From Microvirga ossetica (lineage in GTDB: Bacteria > Pseudomonadota > Alphaproteobacteria > Rhizobiales > Beijerinckiaceae): a stretch of 64,000 nt of DNA. The stretch lies in contig NZ_CP016616.1 in the NCBI RefSeq assembly GCF_002741015.1, positions 3,877,501 through 3,941,500 of the forward strand, given 5' to 3'. This document shows, piece after piece, positions 48,144 to 61,617 of this stretch (the stretch's first letter is position 1; each line of letters opens with the position of its first letter). Made by a program: the position numbers and the translations under genes. Below the pieces are notes generated by a model. It saw only the letters and a program-made list of their open reading frames with translations. It was not told the origin of the DNA and made no database searches.

Positions 48144-48668
48144 TTAGATCTGCCGCCGCAGCCAGCGGACGTAATGCTGCGCCACGGCGACGGCGCGAGC
48201 CTGTTCGTCGGGCGTTAGAGGACTGGTGTTCACGTCGCGCACGGCCAGCATCGGATGGCTCGCCAGAACCTCGCCCCTGCGGCCGACGGCCAGGGCCTCG
48301 CCTTCCATCGCATCGTGCCCGCTGTTGCCGCCGCCGCGGCTGCCTCCGTGGCCAAGGCGGCCGGAGCTATTGTCGGGAAACGGCGTGAAAAACACGCTCG
48401 TCACGCGCAGGACGAGACGGGGGCCGCGCGGGTCGACGCGGTCGGCGAAGGAGCGCTGCAATTCATCGAGGGCGGCCGCGCCGATGAGATCGGCGAAAGG
48501 GCCGAGACCCTTGGCCTTCAGGGCGCTGACATCCACCGAGAACCCGGAGAAAGCCTGCGGAAAGGGCGAGCCGTCGGATGAAAGACCCGCCGGGACGCAG
48601 CCCGCCCCTGTAATAGTGATGCCGACCGTCATAGCTCCCAGAACCGAACGGCGGGAAAAGAGGGTCAT
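48144..48668 (-). CDS. Small exported (possible Tat/lipo-) protein
   Basis: 174 residues. The start MTLFSRRSVLGAMTVGITITGAGC has a twin-arginine-like SRRSVLG and a Cys where a lipobox would lie, though the box is imperfect. The mature part has FSGFSVDVSALKAKGLGPFADLIGAAAL and a Gly/Ser/His-rich loop. It lies between two RTX-type paralogues on the same strand. I cannot name a family; a role with the secreted proteins is only suggested by position. ATG 48683 is an alternative start. Confidence 0.6.
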   Translation of the reverse strand: MTLFSRRSVLGAMTVGITITGAGCVPAGLSSDGSPFPQAFSGFSVDVSALKAKGLGPFADLIGAAALDELQRSFADRVDPRGPRLVLRVTSVFFTPFPDNSSGRLGHGGSRGGGNSGHDAMEGEALAVGRRGEVLASHPMLAVRDVNTSPLTPDEQARAVAVAQHYVRWLRRQI

Positions 48669-48898
48669 GGGCTTCTCTTGCATCGTGAACGGTCCTCGAC
48701 CCTCTCAGGAGCCGATCCCGCTTGTGCGAAACCGATCCTCACTTGAACGTGCTGCATGCTCTGAACGGCGAAACGATTTCGCTCCTCTACGGATTGTTCT
48801 AGTGCAGCGCGCGAAAATGTGGACTCGGCCGCCCGCTCTCACGGCATCACAGCATCCGAAGACCGGGCGCCGTTACGGACCCTCGCGCCGCGGCAGCA

Positions 48899-51214
48899 TC
48901 AGACGATCAGGAAGTCGGCGGAGGTCAGCTTGAGGTTCTTGGTGAGGGCAGCGATCTCGACCGCCTTCTTCGACCCGGAACCATCCGCGTCGTAGGAGAG
49001 GACGCCGGTCTTCTTGTTGTAGATCAGGTAATCGTCTTTCTCCCTCGCCTTGGTGTCGATGACGAAGAACTCCTTGTCGAGCTTGCCTTTCTTCGTCAGG
49101 CTGCCCTTGCCCAGTTTCTTGAAGACCGCATTGTCGAGCCAGATCGTGTCGTCCTTCACGCTAAAGTCGGCGATCCGGTCGAGATTGGTCTTCTTGTTGG
49201 GAGCCTTGTTGAAAACGAAGATGTCCCGGCCCACGCCGCCCTTCAGGAGGTCCTTGCCTGCGCCGCCGTAGAGGAGATCGTTCCCAGCATCGCCGTCGAG
49301 GGTGTCGTTCCCGCTGCCGCCCTGCAGCGTGTCGTTGCCCAGCTCGCCGAAGAGCGCATCGTCGCCGGGCGTGCCGGTCCTGACGAAGGGTGTCGTCTCG
49401 AGAGTGTTCGTAACGGTGACGGTCAGATCGCGAACATGGCTTTCCCCATAACCGTCATCGGCCTCGATGCGCAGGGTGAGAGACGGTGCCGTCTCATGGT
49501 CGAGCGTCGCGCCGGGCTTGAGACGCAAGGTGGTGCCGGCGATCTCGAACAGGTTCTGATGCGAGAGCAAGGTGAAGGCGAGGCTGTCGCCGTCCGGGTC
49601 GGTGCCCGACAGAACTCCCACCGCATCGCCGCCTTTCGCGTCCTCCCGAATGGAGGCCCCGGCCAGAGCGATGCTCGTCGGCGCTGCGTTGAACCCGAAG
49701 CGCTGGAAGAAGAGGCCCCAGCTGTCCTCCTGATCCTTCTGCGTGCCTCGGCCTGACCAGATGACCGCCCACGAGCCGTCGGGAAGGACGTTGATCTGGG
49801 GCACGCTCTGGTAGCCGTCGACCGACGTCGCCACGCGGGTCTCGCCGCCGACGCGCCGGAAATCGGCGTCGAAGACCTGCTGAAAGACGCCCGCGTCATC
49901 CTGCTGCCCTGGCTGAGTGCCTGCGCCGTTCCAAGTGAGGACGAAGTGGCCACTCGGAAGGGCCGCGGCCTGCAGGTTGAAGATCTCGCCATTCGTCGAG
50001 GTGTTGATCCGCGTCTCACCGCCGACCTTCCGGCCCTGCGCGTCAAAGCGCTGGAAGAACAGGCCGTCAGGATCCTCCTGGCCCTCCTGCGTGCCAGTGC
50101 CTCCCCAAAAGAGCACGAGGCCGCCGTCCCGCAGCCGCACGGTTTGCGCGGTCAGGGACTGAGAGTTTGAAGTGGATGCGGAAACGCGGACAGGTTCGCC
50201 GTCCGAAGTGCCATCGGCGTTGTAGACCTGGTAATAGGCGTCGGTGACGTTGCCCGGGGTTATTCCGCTCCAGGCCACCATCCATTTGCCGTCCTCCAGG
50301 GCATAGACGAGGGGAGGGTAATATTCCCCACCCTGGCTCGGACCCTCGGGGACGGTGATTTCGCGAATCTTCGTGCCGTCTGCGTCGAAGAGCTGCTGGA
50401 AATACCCTCCGGGATTGCCATAGACGATCACGAACCTGCCATCCGACAGCTGTGCATGGCCGCCGCTAGAAAAACTCTCGGCGCGACCCTCCACGGCCTC
50501 GTTGACGCGGGTCGCCGCCTCGCCCAGCGGTTCGAAGTTCTTGTCGAAGCGGCGCAGCAAAACGTCTGGATCCTCGCCGGTGTCGTTGATCTTCGTGTTC
50601 CAGATGGCAGTGAATCCGTCGTCCGTCTCGACCACGGAAAGGTCGTACAATCCGGCGGTGCCGGACCCGCCGACTGCCTGCGGGTCGCCGACCGTGGCGC
50701 CCGTCCGATCGAAACGCTGCATGTAAACGTCTTCGCGGCCCTCGCTGCTTTCGCCGCCCCAGATTGCGACGAAGCCACCGTCCGCCTGCGGAAAGGTCCA
50801 CACCTGCCAGTTCAGGATCTCCCCTTGCTCGGCGTCGAGCTGGATCTCGCTCCCGACTTTTCCCTGAGCGTCGAAAATCTGGACATAGGCACCGAGCGGT
50901 TTGGAGACCCCGTCGTGCGTCACCCATGAGGTTGCCCAGCGTCCGCCGGGAAGGGCGATCGTCCTGACGGTGCTGTCAAACGAGGCCGCGGCCGTCGTGT
51001 TGACCTGCACTTCAGCGCCGATGCGGTTTCCCAGACGGTCGAAACGCTGCTGAAAGACGCCCGGCGCCACCCCCTCGTCCCCGTTGTCCACGATCATCCA
51101 GGTGGCGACCATGGTCCCGTCGGAGAGGGTGGTGAGAAGCCTTTCGGCATTTCTCTCCTCTCCCGCGGTGGTCGTGTGGGTACGAGTTTCAGAACCGCGG
51201 CGAACGTAAGGCAT
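48899..51214 (-). CDS. Secreted RTX/cadherin-like calcium-binding protein 2
   Basis: 771 residues, same architecture as the 45578 gene: N-terminal ~55-residue repeats ([23 protein letters not shown], then [25 protein letters not shown]), a cadherin-like domain, RTX nonapeptides ([35 protein letters not shown]) and an end LTSADFLIV. The starts are also alike ([18 protein letters not shown] here, MPYNVVSLGGETRIHTSMGG there). The pair probably arose by tandem duplication with the small exported gene trapped between. Confidence 0.85.
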   Translation of the reverse strand: MPYVRRGSETRTHTTTAGEERNAERLLTTLSDGTMVATWMIVDNGDEGVAPGVFQQRFDRLGNRIGAEVQVNTTAAASFDSTVRTIALPGGRWATSWVTHDGVSKPLGAYVQIFDAQGKVGSEIQLDAEQGEILNWQVWTFPQADGGFVAIWGGESSEGREDVYMQRFDRTGATVGDPQAVGGSGTAGLYDLSVVETDDGFTAIWNTKINDTGEDPDVLLRRFDKNFEPLGEAATRVNEAVEGRAESFSSGGHAQLSDGRFVIVYGNPGGYFQQLFDADGTKIREITVPEGPSQGGEYYPPLVYALEDGKWMVAWSGITPGNVTDAYYQVYNADGTSDGEPVRVSASTSNSQSLTAQTVRLRDGGLVLFWGGTGTQEGQEDPDGLFFQRFDAQGRKVGGETRINTSTNGEIFNLQAAALPSGHFVLTWNGAGTQPGQQDDAGVFQQVFDADFRRVGGETRVATSVDGYQSVPQINVLPDGSWAVIWSGRGTQKDQEDSWGLFFQRFGFNAAPTSIALAGASIREDAKGGDAVGVLSGTDPDGDSLAFTLLSHQNLFEIAGTTLRLKPGATLDHETAPSLTLRIEADDGYGESHVRDLTVTVTNTLETTPFVRTGTPGDDALFGELGNDTLQGGSGNDTLDGDAGNDLLYGGAGKDLLKGGVGRDIFVFNKAPNKKTNLDRIADFSVKDDTIWLDNAVFKKLGKGSLTKKGKLDKEFFVIDTKAREKDDYLIYNKKTGVLSYDADGSGSKKAVEIAALTKNLKLTSADFLIV

Positions 51215-51348
51215 GATCGGCCCCTTAGGGAAAGCGACAGCCTAGTTAAATGGAATTATATAAAATAACAAACGAATGCGCTGATTCTGCCTTGATTGTC
51301 CGCTTCGTGAGGAACGGGCCCGTTCCAGGCCCGCTCCTCTTTCGCCGA

Positions 51349-51828
51349 TCAGGTGGCGCCGAACCGGACGCCCACAACCTCGTAGGACTTGCCGCCCCCC
51401 GGGGTGGAAACCTCCACGGTATCGCCGATGGTCTTGCCCATGAGCGCACGGGCGATGGGGGAGGCGACCGAGACCCTGCCCGAGCGCACGTCGGCTTCGG
51501 GCTCGCCTACGATCTGGTAGGTCTTCTCTTCCTCGGTGTCCTCGTCGACGAGCTTCACCGTGGCGCCGAACTTGATCCGGTCGCCGGAGAGCTTCGCGAT
51601 ATCGATGACCTCGGCGCGGGAAATCAGGCTTTCGAGTTCGAGAACCCGGCCCTCGTTGAGGGATTGGGCTTCCTTGGCTGCATGGTATTCGGCGTTTTCC
51701 GACAGGTCGCCAAGCGCGCGGGCTTCCGCAATCGCCTGGATGATCCGGGGGCGTTCAACCTGCTGCCGGTGCTTGAGCTCCTCCTCGAGCGCCGCATAAC
51801 CCTTGATCGTCAGAGGGACCTTGTCCAT
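51349..51828 (-). CDS. greA: Transcription elongation factor GreA
   Basis: 159 residues. The N-terminal coiled coil ([55 protein letters not shown]) carries the acidic DLSENAEY tip. The C-terminal FKBP-like domain ends with [20 protein letters not shown]. It rescues backtracked RNA polymerase by stimulating transcript cleavage. Start ATG 51828 matches the family; carB lies directly upstream on the same strand (107-bp gap), a common arrangement in Rhizobiales. Confidence 0.96.
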   Translation of the reverse strand: MDKVPLTIKGYAALEEELKHRQQVERPRIIQAIAEARALGDLSENAEYHAAKEAQSLNEGRVLELESLISRAEVIDIAKLSGDRIKFGATVKLVDEDTEEEKTYQIVGEPEADVRSGRVSVASPIARALMGKTIGDTVEVSTPGGGKSYEVVGVRFGAT

Positions 51829-51934
51829 CGTTTGTCTCGTCCAAAAAGAGGTACGAGGCCGCTGTCGCCAGCGCCCTCGCATGTCAACGAAAACTTACCA
51901 GAAGCTTCGCAGTTCCAATGTGAGGCCGGATGCC

Positions 51935-55405
<3,471 letters not shown>

Positions 55406-55605
55406 TGGGCCACCCAGGCGTGTCCAGCCGCGCGGCCGTAAAGCTACGGCGCTTCGAGCGCAGCCGGGATGTGATCGGATTGTAGGTTGAGAGAGGCTCT
55501 TACACGGACCTTGAGCAAATTCAAAGGCCCGAGCCATGATTTAGACAGGCAATGCCCATGCGGTTAGATCCGCTAAAGGCGAGGCAGGAACGGAGCTGGG
55601 AAAAC

Positions 55606-56397
55606 ATGGCCATGATCGAAGAACCGCGCTGGGCGTTGATCACGGGGGCATCGAGCGGCATCGGCGCGGAGCTGGCCCGCGCTTTTGCCGCCCGGGGATA
55701 TGCGCTCGCCCTGACCGCCCGACGGCACGAGAGGCTCGAGGGGCTCGGCGAAGAGATTCGCCAAGCCCATGGCGTCCCGGTCGAGCCGATCGCCCTCGAC
55801 CTCGGGGACCGGGAGGCGCCCTTGGACCTTCACGACATGCTCCGGGAGCGGGGCATCGCGGTCCACACCCTCGTCAACAATGCCGGGTTCGGGCTGCGGG
55901 GGTATTTCGAAAGCCTTCCGCACGAGAAGCAGCTGGCCATGATCGACCTCAACGTGACGGCGCTGACCTCCCTCTGCCGCCTCATGCTGCCCGGAATGAT
56001 CGAGCGCCGGCAGGGCGGCATCCTGAACGTTGCCTCCCTCGCGGCCTTCCAGGCCGGGCCCTACATGGCGGTCTATTACGCGACCAAGGCCTTCGTGCTG
56101 TCCCTGTCCGAGGCGCTGCACGACGAGGCCAAGCCGCATGGGGTCACCGTGACGGCGCTCTGTCCCGGACCGACCGAGAGCGAGTTCTCGGATACGGCGG
56201 GCCTGAAGGATTCGCGGCTCTTCGAGGCGGGCGTCATGTCCTCGGCGGAAGTCGCCCGTGCCGGAATCGACGGCTACGAGGCGGGAAGGGCCATCGTCAT
56301 TCCCGGGACCAGGAACCGGGCGGGGGCGCTTGGCTCGAAGTTCGCGCCACGCTCCGTCTCCCGCAGGATCGCCGGGCTCCTACAGGGAATGAGGTGA
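55606..56397 (+). CDS. SDR family oxidoreductase
   Basis: 263 residues, a classical short-chain dehydrogenase: TGASSGIGAELARAFAARGY cofactor motif (about 14-33), LVNNAGFGLRG, catalytic Ser in NVASLAAFQ, and YYATK with the catalytic Tyr/Lys. CPGPTESEF follows. Arg residues after strand 2 (LTARRHERL) favour NADP(H). The substrate is unknown. ATG 55606 and ATG 55612 are both possible; upstream in-frame codons are not conserved-looking. Confidence 0.93.
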   Translation: MAMIEEPRWALITGASSGIGAELARAFAARGYALALTARRHERLEGLGEEIRQAHGVPVEPIALDLGDREAPLDLHDMLRERGIAVHTLVNNAGFGLRGYFESLPHEKQLAMIDLNVTALTSLCRLMLPGMIERRQGGILNVASLAAFQAGPYMAVYYATKAFVLSLSEALHDEAKPHGVTVTALCPGPTESEFSDTAGLKDSRLFEAGVMSSAEVARAGIDGYEAGRAIVIPGTRNRAGALGSKFAPRSVSRRIAGLLQGMR

Positions 56398-56428
56398 CGG
56401 GCCGGCCTGAAGCGGCTATCGAAGCGCC

Positions 56429-56824
56429 GTGACCGTCTCTCGTCCTCTTCACGGCCTCGCCCGGCAGTTTTCCGCCTTCTTCGGCGTCGGCCTCGCCGCG
56501 GCCGTGGTCCATTACGGGCTTCTCATTGCGCTCGTGGAGGGAGCCGGCGCGCACCCGGTTCCGGCGACGCTTGCGGGCTATGTGGCCGGCGGTGCTGTTT
56601 CCTACGTCCTCAATCGCAGGCACACCTATGCCAGCGACCGGCCGCACCGGGAGGCCACCTGGCGCTTCGCCCTCGTCGCCTTCGTCGGCTTCCTGGTGAC
56701 CTGGGTCCTGATGCATGCCTTCACGGTGTGGCTCGACGGGCCCTATCTTCCAGCGCAGATCGTCACCACGGGCGTGGTCATGCTCTGGAGCTTCGTGGCG
56801 CACAAGATTTGGACATTCGCCTAG
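56429..56824 (+). CDS. GtrA family membrane protein
   Basis: 131 residues with four membrane segments (FSAFFGVGLAAAVVHYGLLIALV, LAGYVAGGAVSYVLNRRHTY, FALVAFVGFLVTWVLMHAF, IVTTGVVMLWSFVAHKIWTF). The YVLNRRHTY and HKIWTFA motifs are the GtrA signature. Members flip lipid-linked sugars or support polysaccharide assembly. It starts with GTG 56429, 31 bp after the SDR stop, so the two may be an operon. Confidence 0.9.
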   Translation: MTVSRPLHGLARQFSAFFGVGLAAAVVHYGLLIALVEGAGAHPVPATLAGYVAGGAVSYVLNRRHTYASDRPHREATWRFALVAFVGFLVTWVLMHAFTVWLDGPYLPAQIVTTGVVMLWSFVAHKIWTFA

Positions 56825-56982
56825 ACTGTCTGTCCGTTAATGCGGCATCGGACGAGGTTTCAAACGTCCCGTGCAGGGCAGGGCTGCATTCCGGCGGGTC
56901 CCGCGAATCTTTTTGCGGTGCAATATAAAGCTTCGTTCCTTTTCCGATATTTCCCAAGAAGCCTGGGGCCTTCATTTCCGAC

Positions 56983-58194
56983 ATGACCGTTGCCGAGGAA
57001 GTCTGTCCGACCGCGAAGGACGGGGCTCCCGCCGTTGTGCAATCGCGACTGGCCGTCGCGCTGATCGAGCTGGCGCTTGCGGTCGGCAGCTTCGGCATCG
57101 GCACGGGCGAGTTCGCGATCATGGGCCTGCTGCCGAACCTCGCCCAGGAATTCAACGTCACGACGCCCCAGGCCGGACACGCCATCAGCGCCTATGCGCT
57201 CGGCGTCGTGGTCGGCGCTCCGATCATCGCCGTGCTGGCGGCGAAGCTCGCGCGCCAGACGCTTCTCCTCTTGCTAATGGCGGTCTTCGCCGTCGGCAAT
57301 GTGGTCAGCGCCGTGGCGCCGACCTTCGAATCCTTCGTGCTCCTGCGCTTCCTCACCGGCCTGCCGCACGGCGCCTATTTCGGCGTCGCCGCGCTGGTGG
57401 CCGCCTCCCTGGTCCCGCCCAACAAGCGCACCCAGGCGGTCGCCCGGGTCATGATGGGCCTGACGGTCGCGACCCTGCTCGGCACGCCAGTAGCGACCTG
57501 GTTCGGGCAGGCCCTGAGCTGGCGCATCGCCTTCGGCGCCGTCGGCTTCATGGGCGCGCTGACGGTCGTCCTGATCTGGCTCTTCCTGCCGAAGGACAAG
57601 GTGCAGGAGGGCGCAAGCCCGATGCGCGAGCTCGGGGCCTTCAGGCGCAAGCAGGTCTGGTTCACGCTTGGCATCGGCGCGGTCGGCTTCGGCGGCCTGT
57701 TCTCCGTCTTCTCCTACATCGCCTCGACCGCGACGGAGGTCGCCGGGATGCCGGAAAGCGCCGTCCCGATGATGATGGCACTCTTCGGCTCCGGCATGAT
57801 CGTGGGCAATCTCGTCGGCGCGTGGTTCGCCGACAGGAACCTGATGGCGACCATCGGCGGAACGCTGGCTTGCAGCGTGGTGGTGATGACGGTGCTCTGG
57901 CTCACCGCCGAGAACCCGTTCATGCTCTCGGCCTGCGTCTTCCTCGTCGGCTGCAGCGTCGCCATCGGGCCGGCGCTTCAGACCCGGCTCATGGACGTGG
58001 CGGCCGACGCGCAGACCCTTGCTGCGGCCCTCAACCACTCGGCCTTCAACATCGCCAATGCGCTCGGCGCCTGGCTCGGTGGGCTTGCGATCGGGGCAGG
58101 CTACGGCTTCGCCGCGACCGGATGGGTCGGCGCGGCTCTCGCCGTTGCAGGGCTGGTGGTGTTCGGCGTGTCGCTCTTAAGCGATCAGCGCTAA
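56983..58194 (+). CDS. MFS efflux transporter (AraJ/YdhP type)
   Basis: 403 residues with about twelve membrane segments. GTGEFAIMGLLPNLAQEFNVTTPQAGHAISAYALGVVVGAP is the typical N-terminal block of drug/arabinose efflux permeases. Between helices 2-3 the usual basic loop is reduced (AAKLARQTLLL). LPHGAYFGVAALVA and the C-terminal ALNHSAFNIANALGAWLGG match the same subgroup. It exports an unknown small molecule by proton antiport. A pair of palindromic repeats follows its stop. Confidence 0.92.
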   Translation: MTVAEEVCPTAKDGAPAVVQSRLAVALIELALAVGSFGIGTGEFAIMGLLPNLAQEFNVTTPQAGHAISAYALGVVVGAPIIAVLAAKLARQTLLLLLMAVFAVGNVVSAVAPTFESFVLLRFLTGLPHGAYFGVAALVAASLVPPNKRTQAVARVMMGLTVATLLGTPVATWFGQALSWRIAFGAVGFMGALTVVLIWLFLPKDKVQEGASPMRELGAFRRKQVWFTLGIGAVGFGGLFSVFSYIASTATEVAGMPESAVPMMMALFGSGMIVGNLVGAWFADRNLMATIGGTLACSVVVMTVLWLTAENPFMLSACVFLVGCSVAIGPALQTRLMDVAADAQTLAAALNHSAFNIANALGAWLGGLAIGAGYGFAATGWVGAALAVAGLVVFGVSLLSDQR

Positions 58195-58195
58195 A

Positions 58196-58241
58196 GCATC
58201 GGACCCAAAAGTGGTCCCACTTTTGGGATCAAATCCGATGC
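58196..58241. repeat. Palindromic repeat A (GCATCGGACCC family)
   Basis: GCATCGGACCCAAAAGTGG with CCACTTTTGGG-ATCAAAT-CCGATGC, a hairpin with a small insertion in one arm. It starts right after the MFS stop, as at 36313. Confidence 0.8.
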
Positions 58242-58256
58242 TCTCCCTCTTGGCTG

Positions 58257-58305
58257 GCGCATCGTTGAAGGCGGAAAACCGGAACCACTTTTCCGCACGA
58301 TGCGC
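58257..58305. repeat. Palindromic repeat B (GCGCATCGTTG family)
   Basis: GCGCATCGT..ACGATGCGC outer arms with GCGGAAAACCGG and CCACTTTTCCGC inner parts. It is in the same A-B order and spacing as the 36313-36416 pair and touches the stop codon of the convergent methyltransferase gene at 58305. Confidence 0.8.
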
Positions 58306-59021
58306 TAGACGAGGTCCTCGCTGTCGCGGGCCTGAGCGGGACGCGCCACAAAGGTCATGCGGGCCTGATTGTGGCCGAGATTGCGCGCGGCACGCTCGGG
58401 CTCGAAGCCGACATCCTTGAGAAGGTCGACGATCTCCTCCTCGCTGTATTGGGCAAGGCCGATTTCCTCGCGGATCTTGCGATATTCCGAGAACGCGGTG
58501 CGGGCGAGGCCGGTGACGGCCGACCGTAGGAACCCACCCTGCCAGGCGAAGGAGAGCAGCGCCTTCGCATCGGTGATGGGGCTGATGTCGGGCGGGATGA
58601 TGTCGCCCAGAACCAGCCGTCCATCGCTCTTCAGCTTATCGCGCGACAGCGACAGCAGAGCGCGGAACTCGTCGAGGGAGAGATACTGGACGAGCGAGTT
58701 CACCACGATGAGGTCGAGCGAAGCCTCGGGCAGATGGGGGACGTCATCCGTCGAGAGAACGGTGATCCGCCCGTTGCCCCTGAACCTGTCGTTCAGGCGC
58801 TCACGCACCAGCGGCGCGGCATCGCTCAGATAGAGACGGGCGCATTTGGTCGCGATCGTATCCGCGAACAGCGCTTCGCCGCAGCCGTAGTCGAGCACGA
58901 TCGCCTCAGGCGAGGGGATGAGACCCGCGATGTCGCTGGCGATCAGGCGGTAGTGCAGAAGCTTGTGCCGCTCGCTCGTATAGATCGGCGTGTCCTGGTT
59001 CCAGTAATCGCGCCAGTTCAT
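58305..59021 (-). CDS. Class I SAM-dependent methyltransferase
   Basis: 238 residues. NWRDYWNQDTPIYTSERHKLLHY opens the protein. Motif I is VLDYGCGEALFADTIA, with LYLSDAAPLV after strand 2, DLIVVNSLVQYLS at strand 4 and GRLVLGDIIPP at strand 5. The acceptor is unknown. ATG 59021 starts just before the conserved NWRDYW; ATG 59054 adds 11 residues. The stop codon lies within the edge of a palindromic repeat. Confidence 0.85.
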   Translation of the reverse strand: MNWRDYWNQDTPIYTSERHKLLHYRLIASDIAGLIPSPEAIVLDYGCGEALFADTIATKCARLYLSDAAPLVRERLNDRFRGNGRITVLSTDDVPHLPEASLDLIVVNSLVQYLSLDEFRALLSLSRDKLKSDGRLVLGDIIPPDISPITDAKALLSFAWQGGFLRSAVTGLARTAFSEYRKIREEIGLAQYSEEEIVDLLKDVGFEPERAARNLGHNQARMTFVARPAQARDSEDLV

Positions 59022-59120
59022 TGGAAGAAGTGCCCCGCTTAAGTCCCTGGCCATGAGTCATGGAGCGTACGGCACCGTTTCGCAACACCGGCTTTCGACG
59101 TTTGGAAGGTCTTCGCGCTC

Positions 59121-59669
59121 TCAGGTCCAGAGCTTGACGAGCGGACCGTCGGCGCCGTCCACCGGATCGGCGTCCGGCACGGGGACTTGCGCGATGCGCT
59201 GCTGCGAGGCTGCGAGCGTTCCGGGATCGTCACGGATCGTGTCGTAATCGGCGCCGTTCGGATAGGCGCCGACCACCGAGAAATCGTCGCTCGCTTCGAT
59301 GCAGGCATGGGCGACGCCGGCCGGGATCACGACCACGTCGCCGGCGCTCACGCCGACGAGGTCGCCATCCTCGCCGCCGAAACGGACCTGGGCCGACCCG
59401 GAGACGATGCCCAGCACCTCATGGGCGTTGGAATGATAGTGATGGAAGTCATGGATGCCGTTGATCCAGGCATTCGTCCAGCCGTTCCTGGCGAAGGTCG
59501 CCTTGAAGGTCCTGACCGCGTCATGTTCGGAGGGCGAGACCGCCCCGCGCCGCACGATCAGCGGCAGGGACGAGTTCGGAACGATGCCGTTGCTGCGGAA
59601 GACGTAAGTCTCCGTCCCGAGCGGGGCATTGTAGCCATGCGGGTCGCCATAACCTTTTGCCTGAGCCAT
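59121..59669 (-). CDS. Cupin domain protein (YjlB-like)
   Basis: 182 residues. A single cupin barrel has HHYHSNAHEVLGIVSGSAQVRFGG (metal-binding His, His and Glu) and a second motif VVIPAGVAHAC. The N-terminal ETYVFRSNGIVPNSSLPLIV and the PNGADYDTIRDDP tail match YjlB-type cupins. A metal-dependent isomerase or oxygenase is possible; substrate unknown. The downstream gene (59021) may be co-transcribed across a 99-bp gap. Confidence 0.88.
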   Translation of the reverse strand: MAQAKGYGDPHGYNAPLGTETYVFRSNGIVPNSSLPLIVRRGAVSPSEHDAVRTFKATFARNGWTNAWINGIHDFHHYHSNAHEVLGIVSGSAQVRFGGEDGDLVGVSAGDVVVIPAGVAHACIEASDDFSVVGAYPNGADYDTIRDDPGTLAASQQRIAQVPVPDADPVDGADGPLVKLWT

Positions 59670-59749
59670 GAAACTCTCCCGTGAGGTCGGGAGAAAACGT
59701 CCGGCGCAGGCGAAAGATCGAACGGGGCCTCGCGAAGCCTCTTCCAGTC

Positions 59750-60124
59750 CTACATGCCGATGAGCATCGCCGCGACGGCGCGGTCGATGGACAGGTAGAA
59801 CATCCCGAAGGCGACGAGGGCGGCGATGGCGAATTCGGCCGCCTGGCTCTTCATGATGCGGAACCGGGCGAACAGGTTCTGCCCGAAGACCGAGATCAGC
59901 CAGGCCGCCGTGAGCACCACCGGGAAGATGAAGAGATAGGACCAGGTGCTCTCGACCGTGCCCACATGGCCGGGGTCGATCAGGGGACGGATGTTGCGCA
60001 CCCAGGGAGCGTAGAGCGCGGCATAGAGCGAGGTCAGCCAGGAGAGCGTGACCGCGATGCCGAGATGAAACGTGAACAGGTTGTGCAGACGGCTGAATTC
60101 GCCGGAATCGTCATCGAAATCCAT
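59750..60124 (-). CDS. Small membrane protein, three helices
   Basis: 124 residues with segments near LFTFHLGIAVTLSWLTSLYAALY, YLFIFPVVLTAAWLISVFG and EFAIAALVAFGMFYLSI. The polar N-terminus MDFDDDSGEFSRLHN is probably cytosolic. The family is not recognised. ATG 60124 is favoured over ATG 60157, which is preceded by AT-rich sequence without a ribosome site. Convergent genes are absent; carA ends 108 bp before that ATG. Confidence 0.6.
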   Translation of the reverse strand: MDFDDDSGEFSRLHNLFTFHLGIAVTLSWLTSLYAALYAPWVRNIRPLIDPGHVGTVESTWSYLFIFPVVLTAAWLISVFGQNLFARFRIMKSQAAEFAIAALVAFGMFYLSIDRAVAAMLIGM

Positions 60125-60265
60125 TGGAGAAACCCCCAAACCAAGGACCGGAATCATTTGCTTTTTATGGTTAATGATCGGTTACCGTGATTTGGGCGGC
60201 CGGCGCAACCGACCCATTGTCGCGGCGCCGGCTCTCCCAACACATTTTCGTCAGGCTTTGATCTG

Positions 60266-61480
60266 TCAGGCCTTCTTCTTCTCGTCCATCAGCTGCACGA
60301 AGCGGTCGAACAGGTAATGGCTGTCCTGCGGGCCGGGCGAGGCCTCGGGGTGGTACTGCACCGAGAACGCCGGGCGGTCGGTGAGCGAGATGCCGCAATT
60401 CGAGCCGTCGAAGAGCGAGACATGGGTCTCGACCGCGTTCGTCGGCAGGGTCTGCGGGTCGACCGCGAAGCCGTGGTTCATGGAGGTGATCTCGACCTTG
60501 CCGGTGGTCCTGTCCTTCACCGGATGGTTCGCCCCATGGTGGCCCTGGTGCATCTTCTTGGTCTTGGCGCCGACGGCGAGGCTCAGCATCTGGTGGCCGA
60601 GGCAGATGCCGAAGGTCGGGATCTTCTCGTCGAGCACCTTGCGGATCACCGGCACCGCATATTCGCCGGTCGCGGCCGGATCGCCGGGGCCGTTCGACAG
60701 GAAAACGCCGTCGGGCTTGAGCGCCAGCACGTCCTCGGCCGAGGCGGTGGCGGGGACCACCGTAACCTTGCAGCCGGCGCGTGCCAGAAGCCGCAGGATG
60801 TTGCGCTTCACGCCGTAATCGATGGCGACCACGTGATGCTTGGTCGCGCCGTCCTGATGGCCGTAGCCTTCGCCCCGCGTCCAGGTGGTCTCGTCCCAGC
60901 CGTAGCGCTGCGCGCTGGTGACGAGCGGCACGAGGTCCTGGCCGTCCATGGAGGGGAGGGCGGCGGCCTTGGCCTTCAGGGCTTCGAGGTCGAAATTGCC
61001 CTCAGGGCTATGGGCGATGACCGCGTTCGGCATGCCCTTGTCGCGGATGAGCGCGGTCAGAGCCCGCGTATCGATGCCGGTGAGGCCGACGATGCTGCGG
61101 GCTTTCAGCCAGGCATCGAGATCGCGGGAGGCGCGCCAGTTGGAGGGTTCGGTGATCGAGGCCGCCAGCACGGCGCCGCGCACCCCGGAGGACGAGGCGG
61201 CGTTGACGCTCTCGGTGTCTTCCTCGTTGGTGCCCACATTGCCGATATGCGGGAAGGTGAAGGTGATGATCTGGCCGGCATAGGACGGGTCGGTCAGGAT
61301 CTCCTGGTAGCCCGTCATCGCGGTGTTGAAGCAGACCTCGCCGGTCGCCTCGCCGAGAGCGCCGATGCCGAAGCCTTCGAGAATCGTGCCGTCCTGAAGC
61401 ACGAGAACGGCCGTCGCGCGCGGCTCGGTCCAGCCACCCGAGAGGGACCCGGCGGTGTCTTTGTCTTGCAGCATCGTCAT
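60266..61480 (-). CDS. carA: Carbamoyl-phosphate synthase small subunit
   Basis: 404 residues. The N-terminal CarA domain (ATAVLVLQDGTILEGFGIGALGEATGEVCFNTAMTGYQEILTDPSY) is followed by a class I glutamine amidotransferase domain. The nucleophile is in FGICLGHQ and the His/Glu pair in QYHPEASPGP. It hydrolyses glutamine and passes ammonia to CarB (gene at 51935). It is divergent from the GatB/YqeY gene across 137 bp, the usual pairing in alphaproteobacteria. Confidence 0.97.
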   Translation of the reverse strand: MTMLQDKDTAGSLSGGWTEPRATAVLVLQDGTILEGFGIGALGEATGEVCFNTAMTGYQEILTDPSYAGQIITFTFPHIGNVGTNEEDTESVNAASSSGVRGAVLAASITEPSNWRASRDLDAWLKARSIVGLTGIDTRALTALIRDKGMPNAVIAHSPEGNFDLEALKAKAAALPSMDGQDLVPLVTSAQRYGWDETTWTRGEGYGHQDGATKHHVVAIDYGVKRNILRLLARAGCKVTVVPATASAEDVLALKPDGVFLSNGPGDPAATGEYAVPVIRKVLDEKIPTFGICLGHQMLSLAVGAKTKKMHQGHHGANHPVKDRTTGKVEITSMNHGFAVDPQTLPTNAVETHVSLFDGSNCGISLTDRPAFSVQYHPEASPGPQDSHYLFDRFVQLMDEKKKA

Positions 61481-61617
61481 GATCTCTTGTAAGTCCGGGG
61501 CCGAGAGGCCGTGCTTGAGCAGGCCAGAACCAAGCCGCCCGTGAACTATCCCCGTGACTTAAGGGGCCATGCGCGTCCCGTCAACGCTCGAGCGACTGAA
61601 AAACCAAGGAGAACCCC

